The notes beneath the pieces are model-generated. The model ran no database searches. It was not told where the DNA came from and worked only from the letters and a program-made list of their open reading frames with translations. DNA of 64,000 nt from Larkinella arboricola (lineage in GTDB: Bacteria > Bacteroidota > Bacteroidia > Cytophagales > Spirosomataceae), in assembly GCF_003259745.1 (NCBI RefSeq), contig NZ_QLMC01000002.1, positions 124,001 through 188,000 of the forward strand, written 5' to 3'. Below, one piece after another: positions 55,122 through 61,937 of this stretch (position 1 is the stretch's first letter; each line of letters opens with the position of its first letter). A program made the position numbers and the translations under genes.

Positions 55122-55757
55122 TTATTTATTCGGCTGCGGAGTCGTCCGCAGATACGGCTTCACAATGTTGACGCCTTTCGGGAATTTCTTCACGGCATCC
55201 TCGGTACTCACGGCAGGAACCACAATCACGTCCTGGCCTTCCTGCCAGTCGGCGGGCGTAGCCACCTGGTAGTTAGCCGTTAGTTGCAGCGAATCAATAA
55301 CCCGCAGAATTTCGAAGAAGTTACGGCCTGTCGATGCCGGGTAGGTCAGCGTCAGTTTGATTTTTTTGTCGGGACCAATAATGAACACCGAGCGAACCGT
55401 CGCTTTTTCCGAAGCGTTCGGGTGAATCATGTCATAGAGTTCGGCCACTTTGCGGTCGTGGTCGGCAATGAGCGGAAAATCAACGGTAGTGTTCTGCGTT
55501 TCATTGATGTCTTTCACCCATTCCCGGTGGGAGTCAAGCGGATCAACACTCACCGCAATAACCTTTACTCCGCGCTTTTCGAACTCGTCTTTGAGTTGAG
55601 CGGTCCGGCCCAGCTCAGTAGTGCAGACGGGGGTAAAATCGGCGGGGTGGGAAAAGATCATTCCCCAGGAATTGCCCAGCCATTCGTGGAAATTGATGGT
55701 GCCCTCGGTGGTTTCGGCTGTGAAATCCGGAGCAATGTCACCTAATCGGAGTGCCAT
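55122..55757 (-). CDS. 1-Cys peroxiredoxin (Prx6 type)
   Basis: 211 residues. Reduces hydrogen peroxide and organic hydroperoxides. The peroxidatic Cys is in ADFTPVCTTELG (about residue 45) with the conserved Arg in RSVFIIGPDKKIKLTLTYPA; no second Cys exists in the protein, which fits the 1-Cys group. FFEILRVIDSLQLTANYQVA and PADWQEGQDVIVVP are typical of Prx6 C-termini. The ATG at 55757 gives MALRLGDIAPDF, the common start. The spacer to the next gene (144 bp) is AT-rich. Confidence 0.94.
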   Translation of the reverse strand: MALRLGDIAPDFTAETTEGTINFHEWLGNSWGMIFSHPADFTPVCTTELGRTAQLKDEFEKRGVKVIAVSVDPLDSHREWVKDINETQNTTVDFPLIADHDRKVAELYDMIHPNASEKATVRSVFIIGPDKKIKLTLTYPASTGRNFFEILRVIDSLQLTANYQVATPADWQEGQDVIVVPAVSTEDAVKKFPKGVNIVKPYLRTTPQPNK

Positions 55758-55900
55758 ACGTAGATTCGTTTTGGTTAGAGTTACGATACTATACTTATAC
55801 TATAGTCTTTGTTACGCAAATGTAGACAACGCGTGCAACACACGGTATGTGTTGAAATAGACTACGACGGTATAACACGACCGCTACTCGAAATAGTTTA

Positions 55901-56554
55901 TTAGATCAGCTTTTCTTCTACGGCCATTTTAACCAGTTCGGCAGCATTTTTCACCTGAAGACGGCGCATCATGTTGGCACGGTGGTTATCGACGGTGCGA
56001 ACCGAAAGCTGTAGTTTTTCGGCAATTTCGCGGCTGCTCATACCATCCACCAGAAATTGCAGAATTTCTTTTTCCTTCTTCGATAGCTTCGAACGCCGGA
56101 CTTTGCTGGTGCGTTCCGTTTTCTTCAACTGGTGCATATACCCGTTGAGGATGATCGTGGCTACGGGCGAGCTGAAGTATTTTTCGCCACTGGCGATGGT
56201 CCGGAGCGCTTTCATCATTTCGTCGCTCGACGAATCTTTCAGAATGTAACCAAAGGCACCGGCTTCGACCGACCGAAGAATGTAATCTTCGTTGTTGTGC
56301 ATCGAAAGCATCAGCGTCTTGATGTTCTTGTACAGCCGTGAAATAATCTGGGTCGTTTGGATTCCCGACATGCCGGGCAGCGAAATGTCCATCAGCACCA
56401 CGTCCGGTTGCTGCGTTTTCAGCTTTTCAAGGGCTTCTTCTCCGTCGCCGGCTTCGTCAATAATTTCAAATTCGTCATTTTGCTCGAGGAGTGAGCGAAT
56501 TCCGTTTCTGACAATAGAATGGTCATCAACCAGCATTAACTTTAGTGTACTCAT
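55901..56554 (-). CDS. NarL/FixJ-type response regulator
   Basis: 217 residues. Receiver domain about 5-120 (LMLVDDHSIVRNGIRSLLEQ, phospho-Asp in PDVVLMDISLPGMSGI, Lys in FGYILKDSSSDEM) and a LuxR-type helix-turn-helix about 148-210 (LSKKEKEILQFLVDGMSSRE, VRTVDNHRANMMRRLQVKN). It overlaps the kinase gene upstream by 29 bp, so the pair is coupled. The start at 56554 is used because the upstream in-frame Met adds only five residues with no match. Confidence 0.93.
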   Translation of the reverse strand: MSTLKLMLVDDHSIVRNGIRSLLEQNDEFEIIDEAGDGEEALEKLKTQQPDVVLMDISLPGMSGIQTTQIISRLYKNIKTLMLSMHNNEDYILRSVEAGAFGYILKDSSSDEMMKALRTIASGEKYFSSPVATIILNGYMHQLKKTERTSKVRRSKLSKKEKEILQFLVDGMSSREIAEKLQLSVRTVDNHRANMMRRLQVKNAAELVKMAVEEKLI

Positions 56555-58040
56555 ATTCTTGCTGTACAAGTTTAAAAGGTATACTTACCTGAACTTTTGT
56601 GCCTTTATCGGGCGCAGATGAGATTTTAAATTTACCGTTTATCAGGGCGGCCCGTTCGTGCATGTTGTGAATGCCCTGCGACGGCCGCTTGGTGTCTTCT
56701 TTCTTACTGCGGTGGATTCGAAACCCTTTTCCGTCGTCGTTGACAATCAAATGCAAGTAATTATCTTTTTCGAATAAATCAATGGTTATCTGCGTTGGCT
56801 CGGCATGGCGAAGCGCATTACTGACGGCTTCCTGCGCAATGCGGTAAACGCCAATTTCAACGCTTTTATCCAAACGAACATTCGACAGGTTGGTGTGAAA
56901 TGTAATGTCTGTTTTGCTGTTTTTATCGTGCGAATCCGCCAGCATTTTTACCGCCGGGATCAGGCCAAAATCACTCAGAACCGTTGGCATCAGGTTATTT
57001 GATACATTACGGGTTTCCTGAATGGTTTGGGCAATGAGGTCTTTCAAAACCACAAAGCTTTTGGTTTCCTTTTCCTTGCCGTTTAAACTCCGTTCGAAAC
57101 TTTCGACCTGCAATTTAATAGCCGTCAGCATTTGTCCAATACCGTCGTGCAGTTCGCGCGAAAGCCGCTTGCGTTCTTCTTCCTGACCCGCCACCAGATA
57201 CGAGGTCCGAAGTTTCTGCTCATCCATCTGTTGCTGGTACTGCTGACGGGTGGCATCGAAGAGTTGCTGCCGGGTTTCTTTCAGCGCCCGGTTCAGCGAG
57301 AGCAGCTTCCGGTTGGTCGTGGCCGTTCGGGTTTCAGCTTCAACCAGTTGAACGATAACGGCCTCAAATTTATTGATTGCCGGTCGTAAAATATACCAGC
57401 CCGCAAATACCAGCGCGAGCAGCGTGAAAAGATAAATGGTAAACTCGATCAGGCGGGTGGTATCCACATTGTCGAGCGTTTCGCGGGTGTACTGCTGAAC
57501 AACCGCGTCCATATTTTCCAGAAATGGCGTTTCGTTGGCCAGCAGGGCCGTCAGATCGGCTGTAGACGTAAATTCTTCCGGACTGCTGACCTGTTCTGCT
57601 TCCTGAATGATGCGCTGCACCGATTCCCGGAACCCGAAGTAATACGGTTTCAGAAACTGGAAGCGAATTTTAACGCTGTCGCTGTTTTGCAGCATGATCG
57701 GGTAGCCCGGCACCGTCCCCTGCTCGATGTGCAGGTGATTGGTTTCAAACTCCGCAAACAGGTTTTTAATTTCGGTCAGATTGTTTTGAAAACGAGCGTG
57801 TTCGCTGGGGCGACTGAGTTGCAGAATCTTATTGACAATGCGCTGGCTATGGTGGCGCTGGGCCGAAGCCATCCCAATGATCATAACCCGTTCGGCTTCG
57901 CGTCGGGTTTGAAGCTGGGTCACAACTTCAGCCACCGTTATCAACACGGCAATAAATACCAGTGTGATCAAAAATAAACGGTTGAAATGGCGGGCCGAAG
58001 GCTGGGTGGTCTGGGGTGTAACGTTATCTACTTCCGACAC
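56526..58040 (-). CDS. NarX/DegS-type sensor histidine kinase
   Basis: 504 residues. TM1 about 22-40 (RLFLITLVFIAVLITVAEVV), a periplasmic PilJ-like helical sensor about 45-205, TM2 about 206-226 (FTIYLFTLLALVFAGWYIL), a coiled coil, then HisKA_3 with phospho-His in RLSRELHDGIGQMLTAIKLQ and HATPase_c (IAQEAVSNALRHAEPTQI, VNDDGKGFRI, QGIHNMHERAAL). This is the HPK7 class that partners NarL-type regulators such as the one downstream. The stimulus is unknown. Confidence 0.93.
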   Translation of the reverse strand: MSEVDNVTPQTTQPSARHFNRLFLITLVFIAVLITVAEVVTQLQTRREAERVMIIGMASAQRHHSQRIVNKILQLSRPSEHARFQNNLTEIKNLFAEFETNHLHIEQGTVPGYPIMLQNSDSVKIRFQFLKPYYFGFRESVQRIIQEAEQVSSPEEFTSTADLTALLANETPFLENMDAVVQQYTRETLDNVDTTRLIEFTIYLFTLLALVFAGWYILRPAINKFEAVIVQLVEAETRTATTNRKLLSLNRALKETRQQLFDATRQQYQQQMDEQKLRTSYLVAGQEEERKRLSRELHDGIGQMLTAIKLQVESFERSLNGKEKETKSFVVLKDLIAQTIQETRNVSNNLMPTVLSDFGLIPAVKMLADSHDKNSKTDITFHTNLSNVRLDKSVEIGVYRIAQEAVSNALRHAEPTQITIDLFEKDNYLHLIVNDDGKGFRIHRSKKEDTKRPSQGIHNMHERAALINGKFKISSAPDKGTKVQVSIPFKLVQQEYEYTKVNAG

Positions 58041-58187
58041 AGTTTATATGATGCAACGAACGTTGATTAAGGTAAAGGTAAAAAAAATTATGATAATTAG
58101 AGGAATGAACCCGTAACTTCGTGATTTATGAGTCTGAGAACCCGAACCAAACGAAAAATAGTGTTGTTTTTAAATCGTAAAACGACG

Positions 58188-58195
58188 TAGATTTG
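58188..58195 (+). promoter_or_regulatory. Candidate promoter for the DUF3299 gene
   Basis: TAGATTTG, full -7 match, 24 bp before ATG 58220; GTTG at 58163-58166 lies 21 bp upstream as a near -33 element. Confidence 0.55.
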
Positions 58196-58219
58196 TGTTT
58201 ATCTGAACACGGCCTGATC

Positions 58220-58705
58220 ATGAAAAAAACTAGCTGCTTCATCGCTCTTTTAGGACTGCTGACTTTCGCATCGTTTACCCCGGCCAGAGAACGGGGTGAG
58301 CGTCCGGTCACGACGGTTGCCGAGCCGGTTAAACTGTCGTGGGAAATCCTGCGCGATGTGACTTTTAAGAAAAAATGGTATCCGGAAGAATCGGTGTATA
58401 TGCTGTATCCAACCTTCGGAGCCGGTATCCAGAAACTGAGTGGCAAGCCGGTTGAACTGACCGGGTATGTGCTTCCGGTTGATATCGAATCGAATACCTA
58501 TGTGCTTTCAGCTTTCCCGTACAGCGCGTGTTTCTTCTGCGGAGGAGCCGGGCCGGAGTCGGTGGTATCGCTGAAATTCAAGAAACCGGGTATGAAGTTC
58601 AAAACCGATGAGCGCCGGACGTTCCGCGGAACGCTCAAGCTGAATGCCGATAACATCTACGAACTGAATTACATTATTGCTGACGCCGAAATGGTGGCGC
58701 AGTAA
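58220..58705 (+). CDS. DUF3299-type exported protein
   Basis: 161 residues. Signal peptide about 1-22 (MKKTSCFIALLGLLTFASFT). Residues about 40-160: SWEILRDVTFKKKWYPEE, GKPVELTGYVLPVDIESNTY, FPYSACFFCGGAGPESVV and FRGTLKLNADNIYELNYIIA. The CFFCGG pair of Cys (about 107-110) in an S-A-CFFC context fits the DUF3299 family, small periplasmic proteins of unknown function. The start is ATG 58220; an upstream frame opening at 58193 has no basis. Confidence 0.8.
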   Translation: MKKTSCFIALLGLLTFASFTPARERGERPVTTVAEPVKLSWEILRDVTFKKKWYPEESVYMLYPTFGAGIQKLSGKPVELTGYVLPVDIESNTYVLSAFPYSACFFCGGAGPESVVSLKFKKPGMKFKTDERRTFRGTLKLNADNIYELNYIIADAEMVAQ

Positions 58706-58778
58706 GGGATTCGCACAAAGATTTTTTCTGGCTAAACGAAATATTTTCAGGCCCCCTTGCATTATTTCAGATTTTTCT

Positions 58779-58786
58779 GATCTTTG
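58779..58786 (+). promoter_or_regulatory. -7-like box for tRNA-Ala
   Basis: GATCTTTG, seven of eight positions of TAnnTTTG, 13 bp before the tRNA 5' end. Confidence 0.45.
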
Positions 58787-58799
58787 CACCACGAAAAAA

Positions 58800-58876
58800 G
58801 GGGGTATAGCTCAGTTGGCTAGAGCGCTACAATGGCATTGTAGAGGCCGTCGGTTCGAATCCGACTATCTCCACCA
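58800..58876 (+). tRNA. tRNA-Ala (anticodon GGC)
   Basis: 77 nt with all arms. Acceptor GGGGGTA/TATCTCC has the alanine identity pair G3-U70; D arm with GG in TTGGCT; anticodon arm CTACA/TGTAG with loop ATGGCAT, anticodon GGC at 58834-58836; T loop TTCGAAT; discriminator A and CCA are encoded at 58873-58876. A terminator follows within 11 bp. Confidence 0.97.
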
Positions 58877-58886
58877 GATTTCTCAG

Positions 58887-58921
58887 GAAGCCCCAATCCA
58901 CCGGATTTGGGGCTTCTTTGT
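58887..58921 (+). terminator. Terminator after tRNA-Ala
   Basis: GAAGCCCCAA (58887-58896) pairs with TTGGGGCTTC (58907-58916), extended inward by ATCC/GGAT with a one-base bulge; tail TTTGTTGTT. Confidence 0.88.
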
Positions 58922-59004
58922 TGTTACGGGTTTCTCTACAAACTTTTTTTTCGTACCCTTGGGTGATACTTCGACGTTATGCCGATAAACCCCTAAAAAA
59001 GCGT

Positions 59005-59562
59005 ATGAATGCAACCCCAAGTTTGTCGATGGACGTCGCCCTGATCACTGACCGGGATCGAACATTGGAACGGATTTACGCCAAAACGTTTCCGATGGTA
59101 CGGCATTACGTGAAAGAACGGGGTGGGACAACCGAGGATGCGAAAGATATCTTCCACGAAGCCATGATCCTGTTCTACGAAAAAACCGTTCAGGAGCAGC
59201 TCACCCTGACCTCTTCCGTCAGTACCTACCTGATGGGCATTTGCAAGAACCTCTGGCGGCAGGAACTGGATAAACGGACGCGCCAGCTACCGCTGACCGA
59301 AAGCCAGGCCGAAACCGTCTGGGAACCGCCCACCGGGGGGGAAGAACCCGCTCCGCTGAAACTCATGACGTTTGTGGAGCAACTGGGCGACACCTGTAAA
59401 TCCATCCTGGTCAGCTTCTACTACTTCGGCCAGCGACTGGAGCAGATTGCGGCCCAGCATGGTTACCAGAACATTCGGACGGCTACCGTACAGAAATACA
59501 AGTGTTTGGAGCGGCTCCGGAAAGCCGTCGGCCATCTTTCCATCGAGAACTTCAAACCCTGA
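59005..59562 (+). CDS. ECF-type RNA polymerase sigma factor
   Basis: 185 residues. Region 2 about 25-95 (IYAKTFPMVRHYVKERGG, EDAKDIFHEAMILFYEKT) and region 4 about 125-180 (LGDTCKSILVSFYYFGQRLE, IAAQHGYQNIRTATVQKYKC). The length and layout fit a small ECF sigma factor. The ATG at 59005 is chosen; an upstream frame opening at 58918 covers the tRNA terminator. A 72-codon gene follows after 5 bp, a likely partner. Confidence 0.85.
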   Translation: MNATPSLSMDVALITDRDRTLERIYAKTFPMVRHYVKERGGTTEDAKDIFHEAMILFYEKTVQEQLTLTSSVSTYLMGICKNLWRQELDKRTRQLPLTESQAETVWEPPTGGEEPAPLKLMTFVEQLGDTCKSILVSFYYFGQRLEQIAAQHGYQNIRTATVQKYKCLERLRKAVGHLSIENFKP

Positions 59563-59567
59563 CCGCC

Positions 59568-59786
59568 ATGCGCCCCGAACTGAAAGAAGTACAATTGCTG
59601 GAAGCGTACCTGCAAGGTCGCCTGACCGAAGAACAGCAGCTTGATGTAGCGGTTCGGTTGCTCTGGGATCAGGACTGGCAACAGAAGCTGGCGGCTCAGA
59701 AACGGGCGTACCAGGCGCTTCGGCTGGCCGGACGGCAGCAATTGCGTCGTGAACTGGATGCCCTATACGTCCGGTTATTCGGGTAG
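59568..59786 (+). CDS. Small protein encoded with the ECF sigma factor
   Basis: 72 residues, ATG at 59568, five bases after the sigma stop. MRPELKEVQLLEAYLQGRLT, then EEQQLDVAVRLLWDQDWQQK, then LAAQKRAYQALRLAGRQQLR. It is helical and charged, with no TM segment and no Cys for a zinc-finger anti-sigma motif. The opening pattern (LEAYLQGRLTEEQ) resembles the N-terminus of anti-sigma factors. A role as a soluble regulator of the sigma factor is inferred from position only. Confidence 0.6.
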   Translation: MRPELKEVQLLEAYLQGRLTEEQQLDVAVRLLWDQDWQQKLAAQKRAYQALRLAGRQQLRRELDALYVRLFG

Positions 59787-59904
59787 TTTCGCCCGTTAAA
59801 TTCCACATAATCACCGCTTAACCCCTTTCAATAACGGCTTTTACGGGCCGGGCGGCTTCGTATTGCCGTTGCTCAGCTGATCATCTGTAACCCTTTTTAA
59901 CGCC

Positions 59905-60585
59905 ATGTATTATCCCGAACTTAGCAAAAGTGAGTTCCGTAAATTTGCCGTGCACGGACAACATCTGAACGGCCTTACGGTCGACCGGTATCTGCATCAG
60001 GTCGAAAACATGACCCGGGCCGTCATTGAGGAGCGGCCCATGAACTTCCGGGAGGTCGATGTGTTTTCCCGACTCATGGCCGACCGGATCGTTTTCCTCG
60101 GCACCGCCGTGGACGACAACATTGCCAATGTCATTATTGCCCAGTTGTTGTTTCTGGAATCGGCCGATCCCAAAAAAGACATTCTGCTGTACATCAACAG
60201 CCCCGGCGGCTCGGTTTATGCCGGTCTGGGCATTTACGACACCATGCAGTACGTCCGGCCCGACGTCGCCACCATCTGCACCAGCGTGGCGCTTTCGTTT
60301 GGGGCGGTTCTGCTCTGCGCCGGAGCACCCGGAAAACGATCGGCGTTGCCGCACGCCCGCGTGATGATTCACCAGCCGCACGGTGGGGCTCAGGGGCAGT
60401 CGGTCGATATTGAAATTACGGCCCGGCAAATTGTGATTCTGCGGCAGGAACTGTACGAAATCATGGCGCGTCATACGGGTCGTTCCGTCGAAGAACTGGA
60501 GCGCAATGCCGACCGCGACTACTGGATGAAAGCCGAGGAAGCCCGGGAATACGGTTTTATTGACGACGTGTTGCAGCGGGTTTAA
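59905..60585 (+). CDS. clpP: ATP-dependent Clp protease proteolytic subunit
   Basis: 226 residues. Tetradecameric serine peptidase of Clp complexes. Active-site Ser in [13 protein letters not shown] (the usual ASMG is LSFG here), His in [11 protein letters not shown] and Asp in [13 protein letters not shown], so the triad is complete. [20 protein letters not shown] is the handle/active-site region. The N-terminal 40 residues are longer than in many ClpPs ([20 protein letters not shown]) and may be a propeptide. It may be one of two ClpP copies in this organism (inference, no second in window). Confidence 0.93.
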   Translation: MYYPELSKSEFRKFAVHGQHLNGLTVDRYLHQVENMTRAVIEERPMNFREVDVFSRLMADRIVFLGTAVDDNIANVIIAQLLFLESADPKKDILLYINSPGGSVYAGLGIYDTMQYVRPDVATICTSVALSFGAVLLCAGAPGKRSALPHARVMIHQPHGGAQGQSVDIEITARQIVILRQELYEIMARHTGRSVEELERNADRDYWMKAEEAREYGFIDDVLQRV

Positions 60586-60684
60586 TCCCGTGTCGTTGTC
60601 GATTTTTAGCAAACCATGAGGAGCCGATGCCTAAAAACGACCATCTTTGCGTTACGGCGTCGTAATAACGTTAATGAACCCAAC

Positions 60685-60708
60685 AGCCGCAGGAATGCGG
60701 CTTTTTTT
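60685..60708 (+). terminator. Terminator-like hairpin touching the NUDIX start codon
   Basis: AGCCGC (60685-60690) pairs with GCGGCT (60697-60702) around AGGAAT, followed by T7 at 60702-60708; the ATG of the next gene begins at 60709. It may end the clpP transcript or regulate the NUDIX gene. Confidence 0.7.
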
Positions 60709-61266
60709 ATGGACCTACTCGAAATCTTTGATGCCCAAAACCAACCGCTGGGCTTTACCAAACCGAAAATTGATGCCCACCGTGACGGCGACTGGCACCG
60801 TACCTCCGAAATTGTTGTCCTGAATCATCAGAATGAAGTGTTGCTGAGCCTGCGTCATCCGGATAAACGCTACCTGCCTAACTTCTGGGATGTGTGCGTG
60901 GGCGGCCACCTCGACCCAGGCGAGACATACGAACAATGCGCCATTCGGGAGGTGGAGGAGGAAATTGGCGTACGGCCGCAGAGCAGCGAACTTCAGTACC
61001 TGGGCAACGTGGACGTGGTTGCTATCGACGAAAGCGTTTCGTTATACGACCGGGAACACGCTGCGGTGTACCTGTTCCAGACCAACCGGACCATCGACGG
61101 GTTTGTGATGCAGCCCGACGAAGTTGCCGCGCTGCAATTTGTCCCGCTGGCTACGGTTCTGGAAGAATTCCGGTCCGGGAAAAACTCCCTGGATTACACA
61201 CCACCGCACTATTCGTATCTGAAGACGCTCGAAATGGCGGCCGCTTTCCTGAAAAATAACGGTTAA
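60709..61266 (+). CDS. NUDIX hydrolase (isopentenyl-diphosphate-isomerase-like)
   Basis: 185 residues. Nudix box GHLDPGETYEQCAIREVEEE continuing with IGV (residues about 66-88), which fits GX5EX7REUXEEXGU. The N-terminal LLEIFDAQNQPLGFTKPK and the DWHRTSEIVVLNHQNEVLLS block place it near IPP-isomerase-like NUDIX proteins; the C-terminus EFRSGKNSLDYTPPHYSYLK is typical of that branch. The substrate is not shown. The start at 60709 is next to a hairpin; an in-frame ATG at 60616 would add 31 residues that include the hairpin. Confidence 0.86.
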   Translation: MDLLEIFDAQNQPLGFTKPKIDAHRDGDWHRTSEIVVLNHQNEVLLSLRHPDKRYLPNFWDVCVGGHLDPGETYEQCAIREVEEEIGVRPQSSELQYLGNVDVVAIDESVSLYDREHAAVYLFQTNRTIDGFVMQPDEVAALQFVPLATVLEEFRSGKNSLDYTPPHYSYLKTLEMAAAFLKNNG

Positions 61267-61856
61267 AACGGGCGGACGGCTTTGACAAACCGCCCTTTGA
61301 AGTAGTTCGAAAACAGGTTGTCTTCCCGCACCCCGCGCGAGGACGATGCGTGAATAAACCGAATGTTGGAAGGGCCGAGTACCTCCGTAACAATACCGGT
61401 ATGCGAAACGTAACCGGATTTTCCGTCGTCCGGTACAAAAAACAGCAGGTCACCCGGCTGAATTTGCGGAACGTCCACTTCATAACCTACTTCCGACTGT
61501 TGCCAGGAAACCCGTGGCATTTGCAGACCGACGGTATTGAAAGCGGCAAAAATCAGTCCCGAGCAATCGATACCGTCCGAGCTAGTACCGCCCAGCCGGT
61601 AGGGGGTTCCGGTGTACGTCCGGGCAATCTTAACGACCTGGGGGACGTAGCCTTTCTGGTAGGTTCGCGTATCGACGGTTTTCAACGGTTTCGAAACGGC
61701 GGGCTTGCGATTGGCTACCGCGGTTCTCCGCTGGGCGGGCGGGGTATAATGGGAGGTCTTGAAAAAAGAACAGGACGACAATGTCAGCACCAGAAGGGCC
61801 GTAGGCCAAAAAGGGCGAAATAAAGTCCTCATTAGTAGGGTTCTGTTGTTTTGCAT
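61263..61856 (-). CDS. NlpC/P60 (C40) lipoprotein, peptidoglycan endopeptidase
   Basis: 197 residues. Lipoprotein signal with a lipobox-like LSSCSF near residues 26-31. C40 catalytic domain about 70-195: YRLGGTSSDGIDCSGLIFAA with the nucleophile Cys, RVSWQQSEVGYEVDVPQIQP, LLFFVPDDGK and His in YVSHTGIVTEVL. It should cut stem peptides at the inner face of the outer membrane. The start may be ATG 61856 or 61832 (MRTLFRPFWPTALLVLTLSS). Convergent with the NUDIX gene; the stop codons overlap. Confidence 0.92.
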   Translation of the reverse strand: MQNNRTLLMRTLFRPFWPTALLVLTLSSCSFFKTSHYTPPAQRRTAVANRKPAVSKPLKTVDTRTYQKGYVPQVVKIARTYTGTPYRLGGTSSDGIDCSGLIFAAFNTVGLQMPRVSWQQSEVGYEVDVPQIQPGDLLFFVPDDGKSGYVSHTGIVTEVLGPSNIRFIHASSSRGVREDNLFSNYFKGRFVKAVRPF

Positions 61857-61937
61857 GGATGGTTACAATTCGGCCATCGGGATGCCAGAAGGATACGGAA
61901 ATAACCCTCCTGACGTCGGAATAACCAGATCAAGCTA

